Source: Nitrospira sp.
GTDB taxonomy: Bacteria > UBA9089 > CG2-30-40-21 > SBAY01
Assembly: GCA_005239945.1 (NCBI GenBank)
Contig: SBAY01000102.1
Location: 1 to 37,742 of the forward strand
Direction of reading: 5' to 3'
DNA length: 37,742 nucleotides
Made by a program: the position numbers and the translations under genes. Each line of letters starts with the position of its first letter. Position 1 is the stretch's first letter. The notes under the pieces were generated by a model that saw only the letters and a list, made by a program, of their open reading frames with translations, was not told the origin of the DNA and made no database searches. Below are positions 25,188-32,633 of this stretch, in pieces.

Positions 25188-26129
25188 TTAAAATCTTTTC
25201 ATCTTTTTCTCTAAATCATCTAATTCTGCCCTGGCCTCTTTATTTTTAGGATTTAACTTTAGCGCACTCTTTAGTTCCCTGGCGGCTAATTCTAAATCCC
25301 CTTGTTTTTTATAAATCTTACCTAATTGATAATGGGCTATTTCTGAGGCACGATCTAATTTAAGAATGGTTTTATATTCATCTTTAGCATGTTCTATTAG
25401 ACCCTGTTGATAATAAATCTCCCCCAATACCGCCAAAATTTTAATGTTAAGGTCTTTATCTAAATTGGGTATCGTCACCGCATTACGGAAGGCCACAATA
25501 GCATTACTGGGCATTCCTTTTACCTTATATACCCAGCCTAAGTTATACCAGGCGGCAACATCATTTGGATTGATTGCCTTGGCTCGCATATATTCATCGA
25601 TGGCATCATCGAATAACCCTTTTTTAAAGTAGATATGCCCTAAATAAATATGTGTCTCCGCTGTCTCGAATTTCGCTTGTAATGATTTTTTTAATTCATC
25701 TTCAGCCTGGGCATAATAATCTTTATTATTTGAATATTTACTTAACTTAAAATAGGCTATCCCCAGGTGATACCGACTTTGAGGTGAAATCTTTCCACCT
25801 TCATCCAGTTTAATGGCATTTTGATAATATTTAATACTCTCCTTTAATAAACTATATGTTTCTTCCTCATCCTTTTTGAGTTCCGCCTCTAATGCCTTCT
25901 GATAACAATCCTCCCCTAAGGAAATATATGCCTCAATATTAGCCGGGTCCTTCTCTAATATCCTTTTATACTTTAAAATTGTATCTTCCTGGGGGGCAGG
26001 ACTTCTACTTATACCTAAAAAGATAAGGATAACGAAGATAAGCAGGAAGATTATTTTTATAATAAATTTATGTCCCTGGGGCTTACTTCGATAAATACTT
26101 TTCCTTCTACCTGGACTATATACTCTCAT
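25188..26129 (-). CDS. Membrane-anchored TPR protein
   Basis: 313 aa. A basic N-terminus (SPGRRKSIYRSKPQGHKF) and one hydrophobic helix (about 24-42) anchor the protein. The rest is five or six tetratricopeptide repeats, including YHLGIAYFKLSKYSNNKDYY, THIYLGHIYFKKGLFDDAID, AAWYNLGWVYKVKGMPSNAI and AHYQLGKIYKKQGDLELAAR. TPRs mediate protein contacts; the partner is unknown. It lies just upstream of mreB in the same orientation, so a role in envelope assembly is an inference from position. The Shine-Dalgarno GTAGAGGT lies in the target duplication of a MITE-like element that ends 12 bp before the ATG. Confidence 0.85.
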   Translation of the reverse strand: MRVYSPGRRKSIYRSKPQGHKFIIKIIFLLIFVILIFLGISRSPAPQEDTILKYKRILEKDPANIEAYISLGEDCYQKALEAELKKDEEETYSLLKESIKYYQNAIKLDEGGKISPQSRYHLGIAYFKLSKYSNNKDYYAQAEDELKKSLQAKFETAETHIYLGHIYFKKGLFDDAIDEYMRAKAINPNDVAAWYNLGWVYKVKGMPSNAIVAFRNAVTIPNLDKDLNIKILAVLGEIYYQQGLIEHAKDEYKTILKLDRASEIAHYQLGKIYKKQGDLELAARELKSALKLNPKNKEARAELDDLEKKMKRF

Positions 26130-26141
26130 CTTTACCTCTAC

Positions 26142-26336
26142 GTCACCGTTCAGGTTGTTTAGGCTATAGGCTGTAGACTGTTAGCTATTGAGTATTGTCC
26201 ACCCAAAATCTTCTCGTTTCCCATGTTTTTGAGTCGTAATCAAAACCGTGGTTATCAAATCCCTGAGTTTCATATCATCTCACATACTTCCGCCCTACAG
26301 CCTGAATGCCTACAGTCTATCTACCTGAACGGTTAC
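26142..26336. mobile_element. Non-coding MITE-like element, copy 2 (195 bp)
   Basis: Ends GTCACCGTTCAGGT / ACCTGAACGGTTAC match the first copy (18868-19063) with one change. The flanking 8-mer ACCTCTAC is duplicated exactly (26134-26141 and 26337-26344). The interior is highly similar to copy 1 across its length. No ORF. It separates the TPR gene's Shine-Dalgarno sequence from whatever promoter once served it. Confidence 0.92.
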
Positions 26337-26374
26337 ACCTCTACCAGGCAAGCCTGATTGCAGAATAAAATAGG

Positions 26375-26545
26375 GTAACCGTTCACGCCACCAAGACACT
26401 AAGACACCAAGATTACAGAAATAACTGGGGTCTGCTCGTTTGGTAGTTTGTAAATCATATGCCAGTAGACTACCAGGCAACAGACCACCAGCCTACTAAT
26501 TTATTATTCCTTTGTGTCTTTGTGCCTTAGTGGCTGAACGCTTAC
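26375..26545. mobile_element. Second MITE-like element (171 bp), different interior
   Basis: Imperfect terminal inverted repeats of about 36 bp start GTAACCGTTCA on the left and GTAAGCGTTCA on the right (reverse complement), and the flanking 8-mer AAAATAGG is duplicated exactly (26367-26374, 26546-26553). Arms continue with CCACCAAGACACTAAGACAC words like the CACAAAG palindromes. The interior also holds GTAGTTTG and CAGTAGACTACCAGG-type inverted words. No ORF. Confidence 0.88.
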
Positions 26546-26554
26546 AAAATAGGT

Positions 26555-26597
26555 TCTCGGTAAGGAAAACGCAATAATCGGTTGTTACCGATTACCT
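26555..26597. repeat. GGTAATC-word repeat (copy 4)
   Basis: TCTCGGTAAGGAAAACGCAA followed by TAATCGGTTGTTACCGATTACC. It repeats the loop segment of the copy at 22921-23018 and lies directly after the element at 26375-26545. Confidence 0.65.
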
Positions 26598-26682
26598 TAT
26601 TCCCTCCTCCCTTACTTCTGACAATACCACATAATAACTAACTATACCATAAGTTTAATGATATGTCAATTAAAATTAGTCA

Positions 26683-26710
26683 TTGACAATAGAAAAAAAT
26701 ATGGTATAAT
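26683..26710 (+). promoter_or_regulatory. Promoter of the GAF-GGDEF gene
   Basis: TTGACA (26683-26688), 16-bp spacer, TATAAT (26705-26710). The predicted leader of about 210 nt contains two palindromes (26739-26792 and 26813-26907). Confidence 0.75.
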
Positions 26711-26738
26711 GGTAAGAAGAAGGTGGAAAGGTAGGGAA

Positions 26739-26792
26739 ATGGGTTATGGGTAACATACTTACCTGATTACCGATTACCAGTTTCCGATTACC
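26739..26792. repeat. Palindromic repeat, GGTAATC word family (copy 5)
   Basis: GGGTTATGGGTAACATACTT on the left and ACCTGATTACCGATTACCAG plus TTTCCGATTACC on the right; strongly unequal word numbers in the two arms. It lies in the leader of the cyclase gene. Confidence 0.7.
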
Positions 26793-26812
26793 AAAACAAA
26801 AGGAGGTTGGGT

Positions 26813-26907
26813 AATTAAAAATTATGAATTAAAAATTAAAAATTGAGGAAAGGGAAAATCATAAGTTCTTTTTCCTTTCCTCAATTTTTAATTCATAATT
26901 TTTAATT
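26813..26907. repeat. AAAAATT-family palindrome (copy 3), unequal arms
   Basis: Same words as copies 1 and 2, but the left arm has one AAAAATT unit more than the right arm, which suggests unit gain or loss by slippage. It lies in the leader of the GAF-GGDEF gene, ending about 20 bp before the ATG. Confidence 0.88.
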
Positions 26908-26926
26908 ATATGAGGAGGGTTGAAAA

Positions 26927-28546
26927 ATGTATTTGAATTTTCCACAACGAATGATAAAAATTGCCAATAAAACTCGCTGGTTGATAATTCTTTTGGTTTT
27001 ATTGGTCATTAAACTTTTTCCACAACCAGGAATAGATTATTCTCAAGTCTATTTTCTTATTGTTTTAGCCGCCATCTACAACATTTTAGTTAAATTTATC
27101 ACCTGGCAGGACAAATGGAAAAATGGTAAAGGCCACCAGATATGTCATGCCGAAAGCACCCTGGATATTGTCTTTATTACGGGCATTATCTACTTAACCG
27201 AGGGACTGCAAAGTGATTTCTTCCTGCTTTATTTTATAGTCATTATGTTTGCCTCAACCTATTACAAACCTATAAAATGTTTCCTGATAACTATCTGTAT
27301 AACCTTACTCTATGTTTTGATTGGGGTTTTAACCGAACCATCATACCGGGTAATTTTATCTACTCTTTTAAGTAAAATTCCACTTCTATTTGCTATCACA
27401 GGGGTGAGTATTTATTTTTCCCAGGAGATTAAAATTCAAAGTGAAGAATTAGAATTGGAAAGGGAAAAACTTGATAATCTTCTGCAGAGACTTAAAGGAA
27501 ATTTAAAAGAAATTGACAAAAAAAACAGGATGTTGAATGAAATCTATAATCTTTCTTTGAAGATAGGTAGAAGTTTAAGTTTAGAAGAGGAGTTGGATAT
27601 TATTATTGATGTGACCAGGAAATTTTTAAAGACAGATTTTACCGTAATTAACTTAGTTGATGAAAAAAGCAAGGAATTAAAATTTAAGGTAATTAAAGGG
27701 AATTTATCGGCAGAAATTTTTTATGCCGACAGGGGAAAGATAGAAGATAGTTTATTAGGGAAGGTAATTAAAACGAATGAGCCTTTAGTTATCGAGGATT
27801 TGAATAAACCCGAATTTCAGGATTACTCTTACCTGATAAACAAGAAAATATCTTCTTTGCTTTTGGTTCCTTTGAATATTCAGGAAAAAACGATAGGTGT
27901 TTTTATTTGTGGATATTCTCAACCAATGGAACTCAAAGAGGATGAACTCCAATTTTTAATCCTGATTAGTTCTCGAGCCAGCCTGTCAATAAATAACGCC
28001 CAGTTACATGAAGAAATAAGGAGATTATCTATCACTGATGGCCTGACAGGACTCTATAATTACCGCTATTTTCAGGAAACCTTAACCAAAGAAATACAAA
28101 AATGCAAAAGACTCAATCAGATTTTATCCTTACTGATGATAGATATTGATCATTTCAAGGATTTTAATGATACCTTTGGACATCAGGAAGGGGATGCTTT
28201 ATTACAGCGATTAGCTATGCTCTTGAATTTCCAGATTCGGCAAACAGATATAATTGCCCGTTATGGAGGAGAAGAATTTGTCATTATTGTTCCAGGAACC
28301 ACCAATGAAAATGCCCTTTTGTTAGGGGAACGAATAAGAAAAGAGGTAGAAGAAAATATATTTACCCCGGAGGATAAATATCGGCTGGAACCCACCTTAC
28401 CGGTAACTATAAGCGTAGGAATAGCCACATTTCCTAACGATGCGGTCAATCAAAAAGTTTTGATTGCGTGTGCAGACAATGCCCTTTATGAGGCTAAAAG
28501 AACAGGGAGAAATAAGGTAGTTGCTCATTATAAATCAGAAATTTAG
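26927..28546 (+). CDS. Membrane GAF-GGDEF diguanylate cyclase
   Basis: Predicted synthesis of c-di-GMP from two GTP. The N-terminal membrane region has about five helices (residues 18-170), followed by a coiled coil (about 172-205, SEELELEREKLDNLLQRLKG), a GAF domain (about 210-350) and a GGDEF domain (about 370-530). The active site is intact: RYGGEEFVIIVPG, with the DGLTGLYNYRYF start and the metal Asp in LLMIDIDHFKDFND. RQTD lies five residues before GGEEF, matching the RxxD inhibitory site for product feedback. The Shine-Dalgarno sequence is GAGGAGG. It can oppose the HD-GYP enzyme at 2188-6168. Confidence 0.95.
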   Translation: MYLNFPQRMIKIANKTRWLIILLVLLVIKLFPQPGIDYSQVYFLIVLAAIYNILVKFITWQDKWKNGKGHQICHAESTLDIVFITGIIYLTEGLQSDFFLLYFIVIMFASTYYKPIKCFLITICITLLYVLIGVLTEPSYRVILSTLLSKIPLLFAITGVSIYFSQEIKIQSEELELEREKLDNLLQRLKGNLKEIDKKNRMLNEIYNLSLKIGRSLSLEEELDIIIDVTRKFLKTDFTVINLVDEKSKELKFKVIKGNLSAEIFYADRGKIEDSLLGKVIKTNEPLVIEDLNKPEFQDYSYLINKKISSLLLVPLNIQEKTIGVFICGYSQPMELKEDELQFLILISSRASLSINNAQLHEEIRRLSITDGLTGLYNYRYFQETLTKEIQKCKRLNQILSLLMIDIDHFKDFNDTFGHQEGDALLQRLAMLLNFQIRQTDIIARYGGEEFVIIVPGTTNENALLLGERIRKEVEENIFTPEDKYRLEPTLPVTISVGIATFPNDAVNQKVLIACADNALYEAKRTGRNKVVAHYKSEI

Positions 28547-28655
28547 GTAGAGGTAAAGTATCATTCATTAGAATTTTTGAGAGTTACGATAATCTTGTTT
28601 AAAGCGTTATCTAGTTTTAGGAGTCGGCCTTTACCTCTACCTTTACCTCTACTTT
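28544..28655. repeat. Palindromic repeat, GTAGAGGTAAAG word family
   Basis: Left TAGGTAGAGGTAAAG, which begins with the TAG stop of the cyclase gene; right CTTTACCTCTACCTTTACCT plus CTACTTT. Between them about 70 nt without feature. The same word (TTTACCTCTAC) precedes the TPR gene and was the target of the element at 26142-26336. Confidence 0.75.
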
Positions 28656-28698
28656 TAGGGAGGTGAAAACCAAAAATGCAAAAAAGGAGAAAGATGAA

Positions 28699-28776
28699 AT
28701 TCGATATTAGAAATTAGAAATTGTGGAAAGAGATAAAACGAGAAGTCCTAATTTCTAATTTCCAATTTCTAATTTT
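28699..28776. repeat. Palindromic repeat, AATTAGAAATT word family
   Basis: Left ATTAGAAATTAGAAATTGTG, right CCTAATTTCTAATTTCCAAT plus TTCTAATTTT, around a GAGATAAAACGAGAAG-like loop. It precedes the GT2 gene at 28800. Confidence 0.8.
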
Positions 28777-28799
28777 AGCAAGAAATCACAGGAAAAACG

Positions 28800-29663
28800 A
28801 TGAAAATAAACTGTCCCCCAAAAGTAAGCATTATTGTCCCCGCCTACAATGAGGAAAAAGGTATTGGTGCTTTAATTGACGAGATTAAAGAGAGGATGAA
28901 GGGCTATGAGTATGAGATGCTCGTTGTTGATGATGGCTCCGGCGATAATACGGCTAAAGTTGTCCGGGAAAAGGAAGTAGCCTTAATTCAACATCCTAAA
29001 AATAGAGGTTATGGAGCGGCGCTAAAATCAGGCATCAGAAAGGCTAAATATGAGACCATCGTCATTACCGATGCCGATGGTACCTATCCTGTTTCAGAAC
29101 TGCCCGTACTAATTAAATATATTGGCGAATACGATATGGTGGTCGGGGCACGAAGTAGTCAGAATATACCATGCTTAAGAAGACCAGCAAAATTCCTTTT
29201 GAATCGACTGGCAAATTATTTAACCGATGTGGAGATACCTGATTTGAATTCAGGTCTGCGGGTTTTTAAAAAGGATATAGCCGTAAGTTTTTTTAACCTC
29301 TTGCCGGATGGTTTTTCCTGGACTACCACCATTACCCTGGCGATGCTCACCAATGATTACCTGGTAAAATTTATCCCCATTAATTACCAAAAACGACAGG
29401 GCAAATCTAAGATAAGACCCATCCAGGATACCTATAATTTTATCCAGCTCATCATTCGCACGGTGATGTATTTTAATCCCTTGAAGATATTTATTCCCAT
29501 GGGGATTGCCTTGTTCTTAATGGCTATGCTCGTCTTTTGGTATAGTAAGTTTGTTTTAGGTAAGGTGATGGATATAACCGTAGTCGTCATTTTAATGTCT
29601 GCGGTCCAAATAGTCGCCATTGGACTATTGGCAGATTTGGTTGATAAGAGAAGCCAGAGATGA
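28800..29663 (+). CDS. GT2 glycosyltransferase (polyprenyl-phosphate type) with membrane tail
   Basis: 287 aa. The N-terminal GT-A domain (about 8-220) has VSIIVPAYNEEKGIGALIDE, the nucleotide-binding VVDDGSGDNT, the DAD metal motif in ITDADGTYP and DLNSGLRVFKK, as in DPM1/GtrB-like enzymes that load a sugar onto polyprenyl phosphate. Two hydrophobic helices follow (about 228-246, 254-276). The sugar and acceptor are unknown. AGGA precedes the ATG. Its stop overlaps the start of the radical SAM gene by 4 nt (ATGA), so the two are probably co-translated. Confidence 0.88.
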   Translation: MKINCPPKVSIIVPAYNEEKGIGALIDEIKERMKGYEYEMLVVDDGSGDNTAKVVREKEVALIQHPKNRGYGAALKSGIRKAKYETIVITDADGTYPVSELPVLIKYIGEYDMVVGARSSQNIPCLRRPAKFLLNRLANYLTDVEIPDLNSGLRVFKKDIAVSFFNLLPDGFSWTTTITLAMLTNDYLVKFIPINYQKRQGKSKIRPIQDTYNFIQLIIRTVMYFNPLKIFIPMGIALFLMAMLVFWYSKFVLGKVMDITVVVILMSAVQIVAIGLLADLVDKRSQR

Positions 29664-31120
29664 AAATATTGTTAATCAATCCACCGGCAGAAAATACATT
29701 AAAAGGGAATAACCCTTCTATCATCGATGAAGAACGCGGGTATAATCCACCCTTAGGATTACTCTACCTAGCCGGTTATCTGGAGAAACATACCTCTCAT
29801 CAAGTAGAGGTGATAGATACACAGGTAGAGGAAATAGGTTATGAGGGGTTAGCGGCTAAAATCAGGCAGATAAAACCCGATGTTGTCGGCATTACTGCCA
29901 TGACATTTACCTTGCTTGATGTGCTTAAAATCGCTAATCTTGCCAAAGATATCTCTTCGGAAATCAAGGTTGTCTTAGGTGGTCCGCATGTGTACATTTA
30001 CCCCTCTGAAACAATTTCTCTGCCGCAGGTGGATTTTTTAGTCTTAGGCGAGGGAGAGGTTACTTTTGTAGAATTGGTGGATAACATCCATTTGGTGGAA
30101 AAATTAAAGGAGATACCCGGGTTAGTCTTTAAATCCGATGGACAGATAATCAATACCGGTCTGCGGAATTTCATTAGCAATTTAGATGAATTACCGTTTC
30201 CAGCAAGACACCTTGTCCCCTACACAAAATACTCCTCCTTGATTGCCAAACGAAAACCTATAACGACAATGATTACCAGTCGTGGTTGTCCTTACAAATG
30301 CACCTTCTGTTCCAGACCACATCTTGGGAAGCGATTCAGGGCTCATTCAGCTAAATATGTCGTTGGTGAGATGGAGGAGTGCACCAAACTTGGCATTAAT
30401 GAGTTTTTGGTCTATGACGATACCTTTTCTGTTGACCGCCAGCGGGTATTGGATATTTGCCATGAAATTTTAGCTAAAAAATTAGATATTGGTTGGGACA
30501 TTCGGACAAGGGTAGATACGATTGATGAAGAAATGCTCAAAAGGTTAAAACAGGCTCATTGTGAAAGAATCCATTATGGTGTCGAGGCTGGAACCGAAAA
30601 AATACTCAAGGTCTTAAGTAAGGGAATTACACTCGATCAGGTAAAGGCGGCCTTCCAAATGACTAAAAAGGCAGGTATCTCTACCTTAGCTTACTTTATG
30701 ATTGGCTCACCGACAGAGACCAAAGAGGATATTTTGCAAACCATCAAATTTGCCAAAGAGCTAAATCCCGATTTTGTCCACATAACCATCACCACCCCAT
30801 TTCCGGCAACGGCTATTTACAAAAGGGGGCTTGAGCAAGGAATTATAAAAAACGATTACTGGCAGCAATTTGCTCAAAATCCCACGCCGGACTTTCAACC
30901 TCATTATTGGCAGGAAAACCTGACCCAAACCGAATTACTTGAATTAATCGATTACACCTATAAAGGCTTTTATACTCGCCCAACTTATATCATAAAAGAG
31001 TTACTTAAGGTCAGGTCATTTGGGGAATTTAAAAGGAAGATGAAGGCAGGATTGAAGGTAGCCGGGAGTAGACCAATAACCACCTCTTCTTTGCATCATG
31101 CCTCAGTTACCGGTTGGTAA
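29660..31120 (+). CDS. B12-binding-domain radical SAM protein
   Basis: 486 aa, class B radical SAM layout: an N-terminal cobalamin-binding-like Rossmann domain (about 1-140: LLINPPAE, YNPPLGLLYLAGYLE, VLGGPHVYIYP, VLGEGEVTFVEL), then the radical SAM barrel with the cluster motif CPYKCTFC (about 211-218) and the GVEAGTEKILKVLSKGIT and MIGSPTETKEDI motifs. The B12 loop DxHxxG is not intact (DTQVEEIG), as in many members. Family members are methyltransferases or other tailoring enzymes for lipids and natural products; the substrate cannot be read. The start overlaps the preceding GT2 stop. Confidence 0.88.
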   Translation: MKILLINPPAENTLKGNNPSIIDEERGYNPPLGLLYLAGYLEKHTSHQVEVIDTQVEEIGYEGLAAKIRQIKPDVVGITAMTFTLLDVLKIANLAKDISSEIKVVLGGPHVYIYPSETISLPQVDFLVLGEGEVTFVELVDNIHLVEKLKEIPGLVFKSDGQIINTGLRNFISNLDELPFPARHLVPYTKYSSLIAKRKPITTMITSRGCPYKCTFCSRPHLGKRFRAHSAKYVVGEMEECTKLGINEFLVYDDTFSVDRQRVLDICHEILAKKLDIGWDIRTRVDTIDEEMLKRLKQAHCERIHYGVEAGTEKILKVLSKGITLDQVKAAFQMTKKAGISTLAYFMIGSPTETKEDILQTIKFAKELNPDFVHITITTPFPATAIYKRGLEQGIIKNDYWQQFAQNPTPDFQPHYWQENLTQTELLELIDYTYKGFYTRPTYIIKELLKVRSFGEFKRKMKAGLKVAGSRPITTSSLHHASVTGW

Positions 31121-31146
31121 GCCATCAGTTATCAGATTACGATTAC

Positions 31147-31229
31147 AATTTTGGATTTTGGATTTTCGATTTTGGATTAAAGATATTAAGATTCCTCAAT
31201 CCAAAATCGAAAATCCAAAATCCAAAATT
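31147..31229. repeat. Perfect 32-bp-stem palindrome between convergent genes (GATTTTGGATT family, copy 2)
   Basis: Arms 31147-31178 and 31198-31229 are exact reverse complements of 32 nt, built from TTTTGGATT words, loop 19 nt. Outside it lie further CAGTTATCAG / CTGATAACT arms, so it is doubly nested. It stands between the stops of the radical SAM gene (+) and the PP-loop gene (-) and could end transcription from both sides. Confidence 0.9.
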
Positions 31230-31273
31230 TCATTTGGTATTAACTGATAACTAAGGCATTACTTCTTTGTCTC

Positions 31274-32254
31274 CTAAATCCTGATGGATACTAACTCGTT
31301 GTCTTTAATCGGTGAAACGGACAATGTCTTTTTACCCAGTGTGGTTAATCCCCAATATTCAACTGCAACTATAGCCTCTTCCTTTGCCTTTGAATATCTG
31401 GCGGTTATCCGAGCAGTTAAATCTAAATATTCCTGAGTTATCTCTCCCCGGAGAATAGTAATTGGTCCTGGAAAATTCACTACCTTGAAAAGGGTATCAT
31501 CCCCTTGGGCTAATTCGAGCAACTTTTTATTCTCTTCGTCATCCCGGCCCACAATTATTTTGGTCTTTGGCGATAATCGAAAGTGCCGACCGAATTTTAA
31601 GAGTTGAATATCGTTAAGAGAGGTATCGTCTTTGAGGCAGGTCAACAGGTCCTTAAGTTTCCTGGAAAAGATAGGGTCGGTTAATAAACAACCTCCGGCC
31701 GGGGTTTCATAAGTGGTAATTCCGAATTCTTTAGCTAAAGCCATCTGTGGTTTCCGGGAACGGCCTTGAATATTCAATAATTTCTCACGGTTCACCCACC
31801 CTTTTTCTTCGACCATGGTTGCCGGAAGAAGTTTTGCCGATAGTGGTCTTAAAAGAAGTCCTTTTAAGTCAGAGTCCCGCTCGATTATCCAGAAGGCATC
31901 TTTTTTCTGAGACTTTGGACGCTCACCTAACACCTCACCTGTGGCTATAAATTCTGCCCCTACCTCAACCATATAGTCCTTGGCTTTTTTAAGCATAAAT
32001 ATTTTACAATCGATGCAAGGATTCATATTTTTGCCATAGCCGTACTTAGGTGACCTGACTATTTCAAGGTATTCCTCACCCAGATGAACTATTTTTAAAG
32101 GGATATTAAGTTCTTTAGCCCCCTCAAGGGATGGATGAGTAAAAGGGGTAATAAAGGTTATGCCGACAACCTCTATGCCTTGCTCGACTAAAACCTTAAT
32201 CGCTAATGTAGAATCTAACCCACCGGAAAAGAGCACCAATGCCTTTTTATTCAA
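31274..32254 (-). CDS. ThiI/MnmA-like PP-loop ATPase (putative tRNA thiolation)
   Basis: An N-terminal adenine nucleotide alpha-hydrolase domain has the PP-loop LFSGGLDST. NPCIDCKIFMLKKA follows, with a CxxC that may carry persulfide or metal, then FIATGEVLGERPKSQ. The middle has a conserved PAGGCLLTDPIFSRKLKDLL, and the C-terminal part (about 215-325) resembles the DUF814/NFACT-like RNA-binding region found in this group. Such proteins are usually annotated as tRNA 4-thiouridine or 2-thiouridine synthases, without direct evidence for this subgroup. I start at TTG 32254 (MNKKALVLFSGGLDST, 326 aa), which has GGAGG about 9 nt upstream; the ORF track extends 14 codons further. Confidence 0.8.
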   Translation of the reverse strand: MNKKALVLFSGGLDSTLAIKVLVEQGIEVVGITFITPFTHPSLEGAKELNIPLKIVHLGEEYLEIVRSPKYGYGKNMNPCIDCKIFMLKKAKDYMVEVGAEFIATGEVLGERPKSQKKDAFWIIERDSDLKGLLLRPLSAKLLPATMVEEKGWVNREKLLNIQGRSRKPQMALAKEFGITTYETPAGGCLLTDPIFSRKLKDLLTCLKDDTSLNDIQLLKFGRHFRLSPKTKIIVGRDDEENKKLLELAQGDDTLFKVVNFPGPITILRGEITQEYLDLTARITARYSKAKEEAIVAVEYWGLTTLGKKTLSVSPIKDNELVSIRI

Positions 32255-32391
32255 ATTAGATAACCCTCCATTGTTCAATAATTTAGACTTCTGCAAAATT
32301 CATAAGCTGCTGATACTTCAGCAAATTATGTAATCATTTTTCTTGACTTTCCCCCATAATCTAACCCCCACTCCTTTACACACATTTTTTT

Positions 32392-32512
32392 AGCCACAAA
32401 AACACAAAGAGAGAGCTTTGAGCCTGGAGCATAGAGCCTGGAGAAAAAAGAATTTCCCTGCTCCGTGCTCTTTGCTCAATGCTAATTCTTTGTGTCTTAG
32501 TGACTTTGTGGC
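32392..32512. repeat. Palindromic repeat, CACAAAG family (copy 3) with a second palindrome inside
   Basis: Outer arms AGCCACAAAAACACAAAG (32392-32409) and CTTTGTGTCTTAGTGACTTT plus GTGGC. The loop holds another pair of iterated words, GAGCCTGGAGCATAGAGCCT on the left and CTCCGTGCTCTTTGCTCAAT on the right. It occupies most of the 380-bp divergent gap between the PP-loop gene and the GT2 gene. Confidence 0.82.
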
Positions 32513-32572
32513 ATATCTTCCCTTTTTTAACCTTTTATTGTACAGAATAATGGATAAATTGTCAATAAATAG

Positions 32573-32601
32573 TTGCATTTTATAAAAAAGTAGATTATAA
32601 T
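32573..32601 (+). promoter_or_regulatory. Promoter of the GT2/PIG-L pair
   Basis: TTGCAT (32573-32578), 17-bp spacer, TATAAT (32596-32601). The predicted start is near 32608, with a leader of about 26 nt and only a weak Shine-Dalgarno sequence (GGAAAAG). Confidence 0.7.
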
Positions 32602-32633
32602 ACTAACATTATAATACTAACTATGGAAAAGAT

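Noticed and set aside
26130-26926. CRISPR-like array in the long gap
   Set aside because: Repeats are inverted, variable in length and without regular spacers; they resolve into two transposon-like elements, a promoter and word palindromes.
32390-32578. 62-aa minus-strand ORF in the divergent gap
   Set aside because: It reads through the CACAAAG/GAGCCTGGAG palindrome; no ribosome binding site or motif.
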